Assembly: GCF_949628215.1 (NCBI RefSeq)
Contig: NC_134288.1
Location: 2,170,001 to 2,234,000 of the forward strand
Origin: Phalacrocorax aristotelis
Lineage: Eukaryota; Chordata; Aves; Suliformes; Phalacrocoracidae
Direction: 5' to 3'
Length of the DNA stretch: 64,000 nt
The position numbers and the translations under genes are program-made. Shown piece after piece: positions 1-12,000 of this stretch. The first letter of the stretch is position 1. Each line of letters begins with the position of its first letter. The notes under the pieces were generated by a model. That model was not told where the DNA came from. It was given only the letters and a program-made list of their open reading frames with translations, and did not search any database.

Positions 1-3000
1 TGGGCAGTGCAAAGGAGGAGAGCGGTGACTGCAGTGCCCCAGCAATGGCTGATGAGCAGTTCAGGGCAGGGTATCAGATCCCTGCCCTGCTCAGCACTCC
101 CCACACCTGCTGTCCAACCAACCTTTAAGCCGCATCCCAAGGATGCCCACCGAGGGAGGCTAAGACACATCCAGGACAAGAAGGTGTCCCAGACCTGCTC
201 TCTGCAGCAGGAAATCACTCACACATGTGCATGGGGGCACAAGACCCAGGGCGTTGTGCTAGGAGCTCTCCGGTGCCTGCTCCACCACCCACTGCCAGCA
301 CCAAGCAGGCTGTGTCCACCTCTGCTGCAGGAAGGCAAAGAGATCATTAGCACTGGACTTTGCTGACACCCAGATGAGAACATGGGGTCTTGCTGGGGTG
401 TCTGGACTTCTCTCTCCGGCTCCATCTCAGTGTCCTCATCACAGAACTAACAGGACCTCTGCATCGCCTAGGGTGGAGTCGGCAGTGAGTGTCTGGGGTG
501 AGATCAGGAGTGCGTGCTTGGCTGATCCCATCCCACCAGATGCCACCTCCCCTCTCTCCCACCACTTACAGTTCTCTTACCTCCCACCATCTTGCTTTAT
601 TAATTGGGCCTATTGCCTTTGCACTAGTCCCTGTGGGCCAGGATGCTCTTTTCAACCTGCAGACCTTCGGAGCAAGAGCAAGAGCAAACCACACTCATGG
701 GGATATGCTCCTAAAGCACATGGCAGGCAGCAATGCATCAAGTTTTATCCCTTTTCCTGGATGAGGGGAAACTATTTCCCTGGTTCTCATTCTCCTGCCT
801 GGTGGGTGGAAAAGGCAAATCCTTCCATTGTGCCCTTTGGATTTGTGTCTGGTGCTCAGCCCTGCTCCCTGCTGGAGCTCCAGCCTGGCAGGGTTCTGCG
901 ATGCTACAGTCCCCCCAGTCCTATGGGAAGCTCTGCATGGTAGTGGCCTTCTGTGCCCATCATGCTCACCAGTGTCCTCCTTCAACATCTCCTCCTCTCC
1001 TCAGCACCCACCTCAGGAGGCAAAGACATAGGAAAGATGCTCAGGAGGTCACAAGCCTGGCAATCCATGAATCCCAAGCAGAACTCCTAGATCATCACCT
1101 CTTCTGGCTGTTACCCTGTCTTGCTTTCTTTTTACTCATGAGAAACATGCTTCTTTAACTTACTCTGCTACCTCCTCAAAGACCTGGAGATGTTCTGGGG
1201 TCAGCAGCAGCTGGCTGGTGGTTGGAGGGACTGCAGGCTCCTCTAACAAGTCCTACCTGCTTGGTACTGAGGACATGAGCACTGGAGGAACTCTGGTCTT
1301 GCTGCTTTTTTCAGTCACCTGGGGAAATCAATGCTGTTCCCTGTCAGCAAACTCTACCCCTGGGGAGATGCTCTTGGAGAATCTAACATGTGCAAATTGC
1401 TTCAGAGAGAATGCTGCAGCTACTGCCCCAAGCCCATTACAAGAGAGAGCAGTGGGGAAAGAAAGAGAAAAACCCATGTCAGCTGGTTAAATCAGAGGCT
1501 GATTCAGCAGCCAACAATTATTTGGACAGAAGATCTCCAAAGAGATCTCCAAAGAGAGTTTGGGAAGAGCCCAAGCCCTCTACTACAAAGGGCCCTGTTC
1601 CAGACAGAGAAAACCTTTTTCTGGCAAAGGAATTTGAAGAAAGCACTTATATTATCTCCGGGAGGAGAGAGCTCATGTTTGCCGCCTGACTGTCAGGTTT
1701 CTCCTACTTAGTTTGCACAGCAAACATCTTTTTGCCCTGCCGCTGTGTAGCACTGCGGACTACAAAGTCCCAGCCCGTGCCTGGTCTTCTAACATGCTGC
1801 CGGCATCCTGGGAACCTGCAGGCAGTGCAGACGAGATCTGCAAGTGTGAATTCTTTTGCACTATTGCCTGTCTCAAAGTGGTCCAGTCCTGCAACATGGG
1901 CTGCTGCCGGGAGGAAGCCCAATGTGCCAGGAGCAGCACAGATTTCAGTCACTGCTGGCCCAGTTCCCTTCATCTGCAGGAGGACTCGGAGGAGGAGGCT
2001 AAATGCTAGTAAATAGGGCAGTGTCAGGTCAAACAATCTATTTTTTCATCCCCTCCCAGCAACTCCAGCATTATTAGAAGGTGCTGATGTCTCCAGATTG
2101 ATAAACAAGAGCAGAGGAGCTACAAGGGAAGGCCACTGGTAATAACATGTGAGACAGGCTGATTGCTTTTTCATGTAGCCAAATGAGGCATTTTGCTTGT
2201 GAAGTGTCACCCTCCAGGCTGAACTTTACCCTCAGGGATACCTTATCGCAGAGAGGGCACATGATACACGGGGTCCAGGCCAGTTTCTAACCTGCCCTCC
2301 CGCAGCTCTCCCTGTCCAGGCGTGGGAGCACAGGGCTGAAATGCAGCCACTCCACTCCAGTGCCTGTACTGCCTAAACAAAACCAGCTTTCCTTTCCCAC
2401 TGTCCCTACAGACGGCTGAACGTGTTTTCAGCTCTAATGCCTCTAATGCTCACCCTGCACACTCTCCTTTTCTTCTGTGTCCCTGTATCTCCCTGACTGT
2501 ATCCACCTGTGCAGTGTGTTTCATACAGGGACTATAAGCCAGGGCTGCGTTAAGGTCTGGCCTAGGGCAACCTTAAGTGCATCCGGAGGTCAGACTTGCT
2601 GTAAGGACTTGAAAGCACAGATTCAGCTGGCCAAGTTGCACCTAAACCTCTTATTAGCTGCTCAAGGCTTCATTCCCAATGACTGCTACGCAGAGGTAGA
2701 AACAAGCCATTTAAGAAGCTTTCAGAAGTGGTTGGTGGGTCAATTCCCTGAGAAAGATACAGAGTTCTTTAAAAAGGTTGTGTCTGCCCCTGATAACCAG
2801 GTCTTTCCCAGGGCTGTCGTGGTGATCACCAACGCAGTGCCCCGTCTGAGAGGACTGTGGGATATCTTGCTCCAGGGCTCAGCCCAGCTTATGAGGGCTC
2901 CCGGTTGGAGCAGGATCAGATGCTGGAGGCAGTGGGAAAATCGCTGCTCATCACCCACACCACCACAGATGTAACATGTGGTAAGATCACTGTACTGATA

Positions 3001-6000
3001 GCAAGAGGTTTTCAAGGTCCTCTGTGCTGTCTCATTGAAAACCTCTGATCCACACCTGGTTTCAGCTGAAACCCACAGACCTGCTCCCCACGGCCCCGAG
3101 GAGCCTGGGCAAGCTCTCTGCGCTGCTGTATGCAGGAACCACCAACGTGCTAGGAGTGTAGCCAGCCCCAGTGTCTTCGTACCACATGGCAAATGCTACA
3201 GGCATGGTTGATAACCCAGTTTTTGTTATTCTGAAACAATGGATGCATTTTAGGTTTTATTGAAATGGAAAAAAAAAAAAGATTTAGCTTATTAAATAAC
3301 TCCCAATCTTCTACCTAGGTTTGTACTCAGTGAAAACTAAACCATTCTTATAAGCAGGCTTGTCAGCAAGCCAGCAAGTCGTGGGGAAAGGGTAAAATTA
3401 AGCCATGCATGGAAATCTTTTTTTTATATGAAAATCTGTAATGCCTTCAAAATGGAAGGAAACTAAAAAACAATTGACTCAATGAAAACTGGGGAGAGGC
3501 AAATTAATGAACTATTCTTACAGAGGCTACCTTTTCCTGAAAATCCACAAGCACACTGATCTCCTACGCTGTGTCATTTAAAAGGCACAAAAATGTTCTC
3601 ATTTCAGTAGCGCCTTCCATCCCGGGCTCTGTAAGCACAACGCAAAAGACTGCCCAATTGTGCAAGCAGTTACCTGCACCAGAGTCATTCTTCCATTTAG
3701 TTCTGTGTGGCATTAAATCTCTCTCACACACACACATGGCATAGCCCAGAGAAGTTTTGCTGGATTCACCAGGTTAATTCTGAAGTCTGATCATGTAAAG
3801 CTGTGGCAGAGAAAAATAAACTCAAGGCATCTTAATTCAAAGCCCAAAGATATAACCTTCAAGAAAAGCAGTTTCACTGCTGAGAATAAATCTCTATCTC
3901 TGATCATGTATAAAGATCTAAGAATAAATTATTTGATAATGCTTACCCTTGCAACATGTGTGAAAATCTTGTGTCATTCTTTAGATGTTTGGCTTTCAGG
4001 ATAAGCAGATGAACACTGGCTGCTTGTCTCTTGATTTGACAGAAATGCTCTGAGGTCCTACCAGAGTGAATGAATTACTTTTTCCCTCCCTGGGCAGTAA
4101 GGGGCCATTGCCTGAAGGCCATTGCTGAGCCCAGTCCTGCTCCTGTGCACCAGGAAGCCTCCGTCTGCCCACCAGCCCTGGCCCGGCGAGGTGGCGTTAC
4201 CTCATCCATCACCATCGCATTTCCTGCCTGCTCTTCCCCAACACCTGTGCTCTGCTCACCAGATCTCCTGGGGCTGGGGCTCCTCCACACTTCTCCAGAG
4301 TCTCTGACAGCAGGGTCCCACTCTCCTGCTTGGCTCCATCACAGTGCTCCGGCTGAAATCCCTACCAGCATCCCAAGGAGAGCCTCTCACCCACCAGGCC
4401 AGCACAGTTTGGAAGACCGAAGGGCACGTGCACAACCTCCACCAGTTCCATGACGGCTGCACTAGCAGGCCAGACATTTTGCTTCAAGCCTTAACCCTCC
4501 ACTTCCTTCCAGAAACATTTTTATTCATGCTCCCCCTGTCGCAAACCCTGCTCCTTCCCTGTGGTTTGGAAGGAGTTCTGACAGGTTCCTTCTCTTAGGT
4601 AGATCATGTCTTTGAATTTCCAGCCCATAAGGGTTTAGGTTTTATTAACACTGTTGAGAGTGGGTTTTTAATGCTAAATAAGTTTCAGCCTGACCCAAGT
4701 GTCATGGGCAGGATAGAGAAGGATTCAAAGAAGTTAGATTTTGGGGCTTTTGGGTTTTTTTTATATAAAAAAGAGCTGTCATGAATCTTCTTAATGCAAA
4801 GAGCATTTTCTATGACATCAGTTTAATGAGTCAACACTTCTGTCACAGTGTTGCTAAGTCCCTCCAATCATCAGCTCCTGAAGTCCAGAGAATTTCTGCT
4901 TTTTATTCAGAGTAAAAAGTGCTGAAACCCAGGAAGAAGGAGAAGAGCCGGAGATGCACCTGGATGGCATGCAAAGAGGCTCAGCAAATCACCATTCTCA
5001 CACCAGACTTGAGGTTTTGGTGCCCCGTCTCAACCCACCTGCAAACCTATGCCTACACCCAGGCTTTTCATACCCGCTCCCCCGAGATCCCCCCACGCTG
5101 GAGGCCACCATCCTGATCTCTGCTGTGCTAGAGGAGGGCTGTAAGAGCAGGGCACGAGCCCTTCCTCTGCCCACGTCTCCTGGACAGGGACACAGGGACT
5201 GCCTGCGGGGACAGGCAGGGCTGGGTTGGGCAGACCCTGCCTGCGCTGCGGTGGCCAGGCACTGATAGGCATCATGGCCACAGATCCGGCAGGTGGCATG
5301 GGCAGTGTCAGGGACGGGCAGGCAAGCACTCATCAGGGCATCCCAGCGGGCTGCTTGCACTGCGCCTCCAAAGAGCCATCCCGTGGTGGCAAATTTCAGC
5401 CAGGCCTGACACAAACCGAGAGCAGATGGACGGAGGCTGGAAAGCAGATGGAAAGAAGGAAATTTGGACATAATTTGAAGGCCCTGAAGTGTCTCCTTAG
5501 GAAAACACACATCACAGCAGTGGCAGACCAGCCTATCATGAATGCGATGGTGGAAAGGAGAGGATGCAAGAGGAGGCAAAGCACCACTACCACTCATGAG
5601 CAAGTCATGACCTGCTCCAGTCACCAGTGGGGTCAAAGGACAGCCAGAGCTCCTGAGAGGTACCACGCACCTTGCATCAAGCTTGCCAGCCTGCCCAGAT
5701 GCGGACAGAGATGGCAGGTTTTCTCAGTTCTTGAAGACATCCAGCCCACACCACTCCAAGCAAATAAAGCCAGGAAAGGCTGGAATCTCTGTCAGCCCCT
5801 GAAACAGCCTGCCTTCACCTCACACAGCAGCAGAGCAATCCTGGGGGTTTCCTTCACCTCGTGCCCTCAGCCAGAAACCCTCGTGCTGGCAGACGCTAGG
5901 CTGCTGTCTCGTCCAGGCGCTGCCTGCAGCACGGGAGCAATGGGCAAAGCACATCTCCAGCACTGTCCCCAAAGCAGGTCAGTGGAACTGGGCCACAACA

Positions 6001-6750
6001 CTGCAAGCTCCTGGCTGGCTTGGCAGGCTTCTCATCTCCTCCATTATCATCTCCTTCCCTGCCTTCTCTCTTTCCCTGCCACCCCCACGCCAGCCCCATG
6101 CCTGCCTGTGGGCAGCAGGGCTGGCTCCAGCACTGTGGCTCAGCAGATGAGTCCCCCTGGGACCTGTGAGCCTGTGGTCCTCAGCCCTGAGGCTGCCAGC
6201 GCTCAGGATGCCGAAATGAGAGCAGGAGCTGCTTGCCAGAGAGCAGGATGGGAAAATGGGGGAAACTGGGAGTGAGTTTGCTGTCTGTATATTGTTTTCT
6301 ACATCCCTCTGCTGGACAGTCAGCACAATTGCTAAATGATGTGGCAGAGTATCGCAGTGATGGGCAGGAATGAGGGCTGGCAGGATTTCCCAGTGTGGGA
6401 CACCGGAAATTTCCCAGTGTGGAAGATCTCCACTGGCCCTACGGCCAGCCAAGCTTAAGTCCGTGTTAAAATCCCCTGGCCCTGTTCTGCCTGGGGCGGG
6501 ATAGGATCAACTTGGAGATTTTCTTCAGGAGAATCACTGAAAGAAAAATAAGCTGGGAATCCTTGCCCTGCTCTTCCAGATATCTGGATATCTAGAAGAC
6601 CTGGAGAGGAGGCATATATAAAAAAAATCCCTCATCTTTTATATTCTCATAAGGCAGCACAGGTTGGGGATTCAGGCTTGGAGGCATCCCAGATCAGAGT
6701 TTTTTTAGTCTAAGATCAGCCAAAGGTTTCACAGGCATCTGTGACACGTG
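1..6750. other. Gene-poor intergenic region
   Basis: I see no gene that can be supported here. Open frames are short, overlap in several frames and lack recognisable domains or consistent splice sites. There are short A-rich runs (around 3,270 and 4,757) and a small CA run near 3,727, but no CpG island and no repeat family I can name. One longer frame at 2,477-2,974 is listed separately. Confidence 0.6.
2477..2974 (+). other. Unassigned 165-codon open frame, possibly an old exon or pseudogene
   Basis: An ATG-started frame of 165 codons. The middle part (about 2,600-2,810) has balanced composition and an alternating polar/hydrophobic pattern suggesting helices, for example around AKLHLNLLLAAQGF and SFQKWLVGQFPEKDTEFFKK, which is more protein-like than neighbouring frames. 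I do not recognise the family. There is no clear promoter, no CpG island, no strong splice acceptor or donor at the edges, and the final third turns into low-quality sequence. It could be one exon of a gene, a pseudogene fragment, a piece of transposon, or chance. Confidence 0.15.
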
Positions 6751-7131
6751 TGTTATGGTTTAAACCCAGCCAGCAACTCAGCCCTACACAGCCGCTCGCT
6801 CGCTCCCCCCACAGTGACGTGGGGGAGAGAATTGGAAGGGTAAAAGTGAGAAAACTCGTGGGTTGAGATAAAGAGAGTTTAACAGGGAAAGCAAAAGCCG
6901 CATGCACAAGCAAAGCAAAAGAAGGAATTCATTCACTCCTCCCCACGGGCAGGCGGGTGCTCAGCCATCCCCAGGACAGCAGGGCTCCATCACACGTAAC
7001 GGTGACTGGGGAGGACAAATGCCATCACTCTGAACATCCCCTCCTTCCTCCTGTTTCCAGCACAAATCCAAACCGTAGCCCCATACTAGCTACAGTGAAG
7101 AAAATTAACTCTATCCCAGCCAAAACCAGCA
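6751..7131 (-). repeat. ERV LTR, 3' copy, internally deleted
   Basis: Read on the minus strand, this copy starts TGCTGGTTTTGGCTGGG and ends AACCATAACA, so it keeps the TG...CA termini of an LTR. It matches the LTR at 8,446-9,038 closely over its ends, but lacks about 230 bp of the middle that the other copy has. It lies downstream of the internal region in element orientation, so it is the 3' LTR. Confidence 0.75.
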
Positions 7132-7634
7132 AATCTCCACCATTTATGTCATGCTCAGGTCCCACACTATCCAATACATCCTCATTAACCACCGGCCTCC
7201 TTCCCATCCTTTGATATAATACACAGATATCATTCCCTTAGTCTCTGGACCACCGCTGTAAAAAGTCCATAAAATGTAATGTCCACAATTGTCCACAAAA
7301 TGTCCACTGAGTTAATTCACTCCATGACTTTGGTCTCCACCTGTTCTTGTGGTCACGCAGGACAGGAGAGGTGGGGTGTTGCGTGGAGTTACTGGGCACC
7401 AAAGCCAGCTCAGGCCGGGTCACTGCTGCACTCGCACCGCTCCTTGAAAGGCTTGTCCTCCCTCGGGTCGGCTGCTTCCTGCTGTGGTAACATGCAACTC
7501 AAATAATGGGCTACAACAATTCAAAGGTATTTCCATCACAATCTCCACCCCTGGTCCCTTTGGACCAGACCATCGAGGTTAACGTTGCAATGAACTCCTC
7601 CTCTCCTTGCCCTCGCTCCAGCTTGGACTTACCC

Positions 7635-8240
7635 ACAGACTGCAGTCCTTAGGGGTGTACCTGCTCCAAGTGGAACCTTACCTATGAGCCACAGCCTCTC
7701 CAGGGGTGTTACCTGCTGCAGTATAGGCTTATCCACAGCCACAGTCACTTTGAACTGCACCTGTTCCAGCGTGGCCTTCTCCATGAGCCACAATGCCTCT
7801 AGAGATATACCTGCTCCAGCATGGCCTTACCCGCAGCCACAGTCCCTTCAGAAGTGAACCTGCTCTGACATGGCCTCCCCCATGGCTGCAGTCCCTCCAG
7901 CAGCGTCCCTGCTCTGTTGTGGGCTGACCCATGGCCACACACTCCGAGGTGCTCCAGCATGACCTCCTGCACAGCCACTGATGCTTCGTGGTGTACTTGC
8001 TGCAGCATGGACTTATCCACAGCATCAGATGCTTTGTGGTGTACCTTCTCCAGCGTGGAATTACCCCCAGGCCACAACCCCTTCAGAAGTATGCCTGCTG
8101 TGGCACAGACATAACCACAGTCACAGATGCTTCGAGTTACACCTGCTTTGACATGGGCTTATCCACGGCCACAGACGCTTCAGGGTGTCCTGCTCCTACG
8201 TGGACTCATCCACAGGTCACAGTCCCTTCGACTCAAGTTC
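7635..8240 (-). repeat. Degenerate tandem array of about 49 bp units inside the ERV
   Basis: About 12 imperfect copies of a roughly 49-bp unit run head to tail. Each has a 'cctgctccagcatgg' block, a 'ttacccacagccacag' block and a 'cttcagaagtg' block (plus-strand reading). The period is not a multiple of three, so the frame is not kept from copy to copy and a protein role is unlikely. The array fills the leader/gag position between the primer-binding site and the 3' LTR. Confidence 0.7.
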
Positions 8241-8419
8241 ACAGCCTGTCCAGTGCAGCAGCACAGAAGCAGTAGTGATGCGCTGGCCATCTGCCAGCCC
8301 AGGCGTGTCCCCATTGCTGTTATCAGAGAGTTCCCAGGCACAGCAGAGGAAGGTGATAAGCAGTACAGCAGTACAGCACGCAGTGAAAGCAAAAAGCAAC
8401 CACTAACAAGCACTAGACT

Positions 8420-8437
8420 CTAACACATTGGGCGCCA
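8420..8437 (-). other. Retroviral primer-binding site (tRNA-Lys type, diverged)
   Basis: Minus strand reads TGGCGCCCAATGTGTTAG. The first ten bases match the lysine-tRNA primer-binding site of beta-retrovirus-like (ERVK) elements as I remember it; the rest has diverged. It lies about 8 bp inside the 5' LTR, and so fixes the orientation and class of the element. Confidence 0.65.
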
Positions 8438-8445
8438 AAAAGGAC

Positions 8446-9038
8446 TATCATGGTTTAAACCCAGCCCTCATGGTTTAAACTCAGCCCTACACAGCCGCTC
8501 GCTCGCTCCCCCCACAGTGACATGGGGGAGAGAATTGGAAGGGTAAAAGTGAGAAAACTCGTGGGTTGAGATAAAGACAGTTTAACAGGGAAAGCAAAAG
8601 CCGCATGCACAAGCAAAGCAAAAGAAGGAATTCATTCACTCCTCCCCACGGGCAGGCGGGTGCTCAGCCATCCCCAGGACAGCAGGGCTCCATCACGCGT
8701 AACGGTGACTGGGGAGGACAAACACCATCACCCTGAACATCCCCCCTTTCTCCTTCTTCCCCCAGCTCTATATGCTGAGCATGACATCATATGGTGTGGG
8801 ACATCCCTGGGGTCAGGTGGGGTCAGCTGTCCCGGCTGTGTCCCCCCCAGCTCCTTGTGCCCCCCAGCCCCTTGCTGGTGGGGTGGGGTGAGGGGCAGAA
8901 AAGATATGTGCTTACTTGGTGTAAGCACAGCTGAGCAGGAATGAAAACTTCCCTGGGTTATCAGCACTGTTTTCAGGACAAATCCAAACCATAGCCCCAT
9001 ACTCGCTACTGTGAAGACTATCCCAGCCAAAAGCAACA
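8446..9038 (-). repeat. ERV LTR, 5' copy, longer form
   Basis: This is the partner of the LTR at 6,751-7,131 and sits next to the primer-binding site. It has a central segment (about 8,755-8,970) absent from the other copy. Near 8,446-8,490 the terminal CATGGTTTAAAC block occurs twice about 20 bp apart, a small local duplication at the LTR edge. The terminal CA is mutated. Confidence 0.75.
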
Positions 9039-12000
9039 CATTATCAACCCAGCAATGTGTCAGCTATATCTAGGCACTTCATATAGATAGGTCAATTGAT
9101 TTTATGCAAATATACATAGGATGAGCTGCAATGACAGGCCTTTGTACACAGTCCGAAATTGAATAATACACGAAATTTGGGTTCAGAGGGTAATTTGTGC
9201 TTTGGCTGGGCACAGAATGGATGGCATTCCTCCTGTGACCTTCCTCAGGGGCAGGCAGGACCTCCACCTGGAGTAGAGAGGGAATTTTTGCTGGAGTCTA
9301 TGAGCACGTAGGAGATGCAGTAGTACACATAACATCAGGCAGTGCTACTGGGGAGAAGCACAAACACTTTCACAGCCCCAGGATATCCATTTTCCCCTGT
9401 ATGTGTATGTCCTAGCTGTATAAACACCCATTCAGACCCATGCTGGGTCCCCCTGCTCAGACAGAGGGTCCATAGGGGAATGAGACCCATTTGCAGAAGA
9501 GAGAGCAAGAGACTGAAAGCCACTAAGGCCCACATGCATCTGTGCTTGGCTGCTGTCCTGAACTGGGTGCTTCAAAGAATATGCCCAGAGGGGACTCACA
9601 AGGAATATGAAGACATTCACTCACATATTGCAAAAAAAAGCAGCAGAAAAAGTCACACCCTAGCCACCAATGCATAGAAACAGCCACGGTGAGCTCACCA
9701 GTTCTCTACCTATGTGTCAGGGGTCCCATTTTGGTCCAAAGCCCAGACTGATGCTCATGAGCCAGTGTCTGAGCTGACCTAGCGTGGTGGTTCCCAAGGA
9801 GCTGCTAAGGCACGGCAGATGAATGAGCTGCTTGAACAACAGCTCCTGGGAGCTGTTAACATCTCCCAGCCTTGGCTCACTTAGAGACATTTTTAGTTTG
9901 TGCCATGACTGGATGACGATAGCTTTTGTAGCTCTCATGTTTTAACAGGTTGGTGCAGCTGGAGGACTAAACATCCATAGGAAATCACCCATTTAAACCA
10001 CGCTGATTTGCAGTGGCCTGTCTCTGAGACAGCACTTCTTTGTCATTATGCTTTCTTCCCCCCTTCCTATGGAAAAGAACTTTATCCCCTGCAGTGCTCC
10101 TTGATCCTGAATTTTGGGGAGGAGGAGCCACATGCGAGAAGATGGGACCCTTGCAGGCAGGGCCTGCCAGACAGCTGTGGGGAGACCTCATGCCCCCTGG
10201 TCCCCCTAAGCCTCCATCCCCCACAAACAAAATGAAGGTGCAGGAAGGTCCACAGTGAATTACCCAACGATCACAGTACCCAGACACACCTGCCAAAGAC
10301 TTGAACCACGTTTTGCATGTGAAGCCCTCAGGGTCAGTGCCTATGGGATTCACACAAAGGAGCTGTGGGAAAAGGTGAGGAAACCAGGCAGCGTGCCAGC
10401 CTGCCCATTTTGCCTCTTGAGCAGCACCCGGGTTCAGAACTGGCTTCTCTGTCAGAGAGATGTGATGAGGGCAAGGCGATGGGACAGGGAAGTGTAACAC
10501 AAACAGCCAGCATCCTGAGATGTCAGCCTTGCAGCAAACAGTTGGTGCATAAGGAATTCATGATATGGATATTTTATACTGTTTTCATGAGACACTCGCA
10601 TATGGCCATACCCGCTGCTGACAAGACTGGAGAAAGAACACGAATTTCACAGTGAGGGCTCCTCTGACAACAGATTATAAGAAATAATCACTAGCCAAAT
10701 ATGAGCCCTCGACAAGCCAGATGAATTACATGTGCTACTTTTTATTGGACTAACAATAAAAGACTCGTAAAAGGTTACCAGAGCTCTGCTTTGGATCTCA
10801 CAGATTATAATTAATTACAGACTTCAAGCCTTTGTACCGAGACATTAGAGCCTTTCACCCTTAGGAGGAAAGAAGATCAATTGCAATTTCTTCTTATGAC
10901 GCTCCTCCCACCTTCCACTGTGGAAGTGGTACAAAAAGACTGTAATACTTACCTTTCTCCATTTCTCTCTGTCTTAAGTGCCCAGGAAAAAGCAGCAAAG
11001 GTTTGAACTATGTAGCTGAAATTTTCCAGTTCTGCCATGCAGATTTGGCGGATCAGGCCCTAAAACTAATGCATTTGAGATGCTTATCCCAGGTTCCTGG
11101 GGGTCAGGAACACATGTCCCTCTGCATGTGAGAAAGGCTATTGATTCAAAGGCTGAACCTGGCTGCTGCATGTGCTCTTGTACTTCAGGAATAGGACTGT
11201 TAAGTCAAGGGTGTAAGAATAATAGGACACAACAGAGATCGGTCAGGGAAATGGCCTGGGACCACTGATCCAAAAGGATGAAGAAGATAATTGGATCTTA
11301 TCTGCACCTCCTTTGAGCAACATCCACCAGCCTGTCCGGACTGTGTAAGAGGTGAGGTTCATCTCTGGTCACTACGTCACTCTTTTACAGCCACTTCTTG
11401 CCTGCCAGGGTTACCAACAGACCATAAGAGAATGCATAAGACTGCACAGGGCTGAGGTCATTCTAATTACAGCCAAGGCTGGTCAGAGAGGTCCCTAAAT
11501 GGCCTTGGAACAGGGGGAGGTTTTGTCCTTCTTCTAGGCATCAGGCCAGTCCTAACTCAGCCATAAGGCCCCGCAACGTGGGAGAAGGCTAGAGGAAGAA
11601 GAAACAATCTGAGGGACAATTATGAGGGACAAGTTTCGAAAAAAGGGCAAGGATGTGAGAATCAAGGATTTGAAAATGGCTGGTGCGGGCACTGGAGGGG
11701 GACATGGAGCATGGCATCCAGCGAGGGGGCACACTGAAGGCTCTTTATCCCTCCTCATGTATAGGAACAGAAAAATGAAACAAGGCTGCAAGATCCTAAT
11801 GTGAATCCTCCCTCACTATCCATGTGGCCTCAGCAAATCTCTGTCTGTTGTCACCTGTCAAGAGCTTTGAGATGTCCTCCCAGAGAGGGCCATCATATAA
11901 TGGGGGACCCTTGGAAGCCTGAAAAACACACCAGCCAGTGCTGGTGCACCAGTATCCCGTGGAACATGGGACATAACATCCCAGATGGTCACAACCTCTG

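Larger units (their letters stand above)
6751..9038 (-). mobile_element. Decayed ERVK-like endogenous retrovirus (two LTRs, no coding genes left)
   Basis: Two related sequences in the same orientation (6,751-7,131 and 8,446-9,038) flank about 1.3 kb of internal DNA. The order of LTR, primer-binding site and internal sequence shows that the element runs on the minus strand. The LTRs resemble the widespread avian ERV LTR ending in the catGGTTTAAAC motif. Beside the 8,446 LTR edge, on the minus strand, is TGGCGCCCAA, the start of a tRNA-Lys-type primer-binding site. The internal part consists mostly of about 49-bp degenerate tandem repeats, and I see no gag, pol or env reading frame. It is a defective remnant or a non-autonomous derivative. 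No convincing target-site duplication is visible. Confidence 0.8.

Noticed and set aside
5226-6275. 349-codon plus-strand open frame
   Set aside because: No recognisable domain, low-quality composition, strong overlap with minus-strand frames and no promoter or splice context. Likely chance in GC-rich DNA.
6741-9050. Target-site duplication around the ERV
   Set aside because: The six bases flanking the two LTR ends do not match (cacgtg on the left; cattat on the right).
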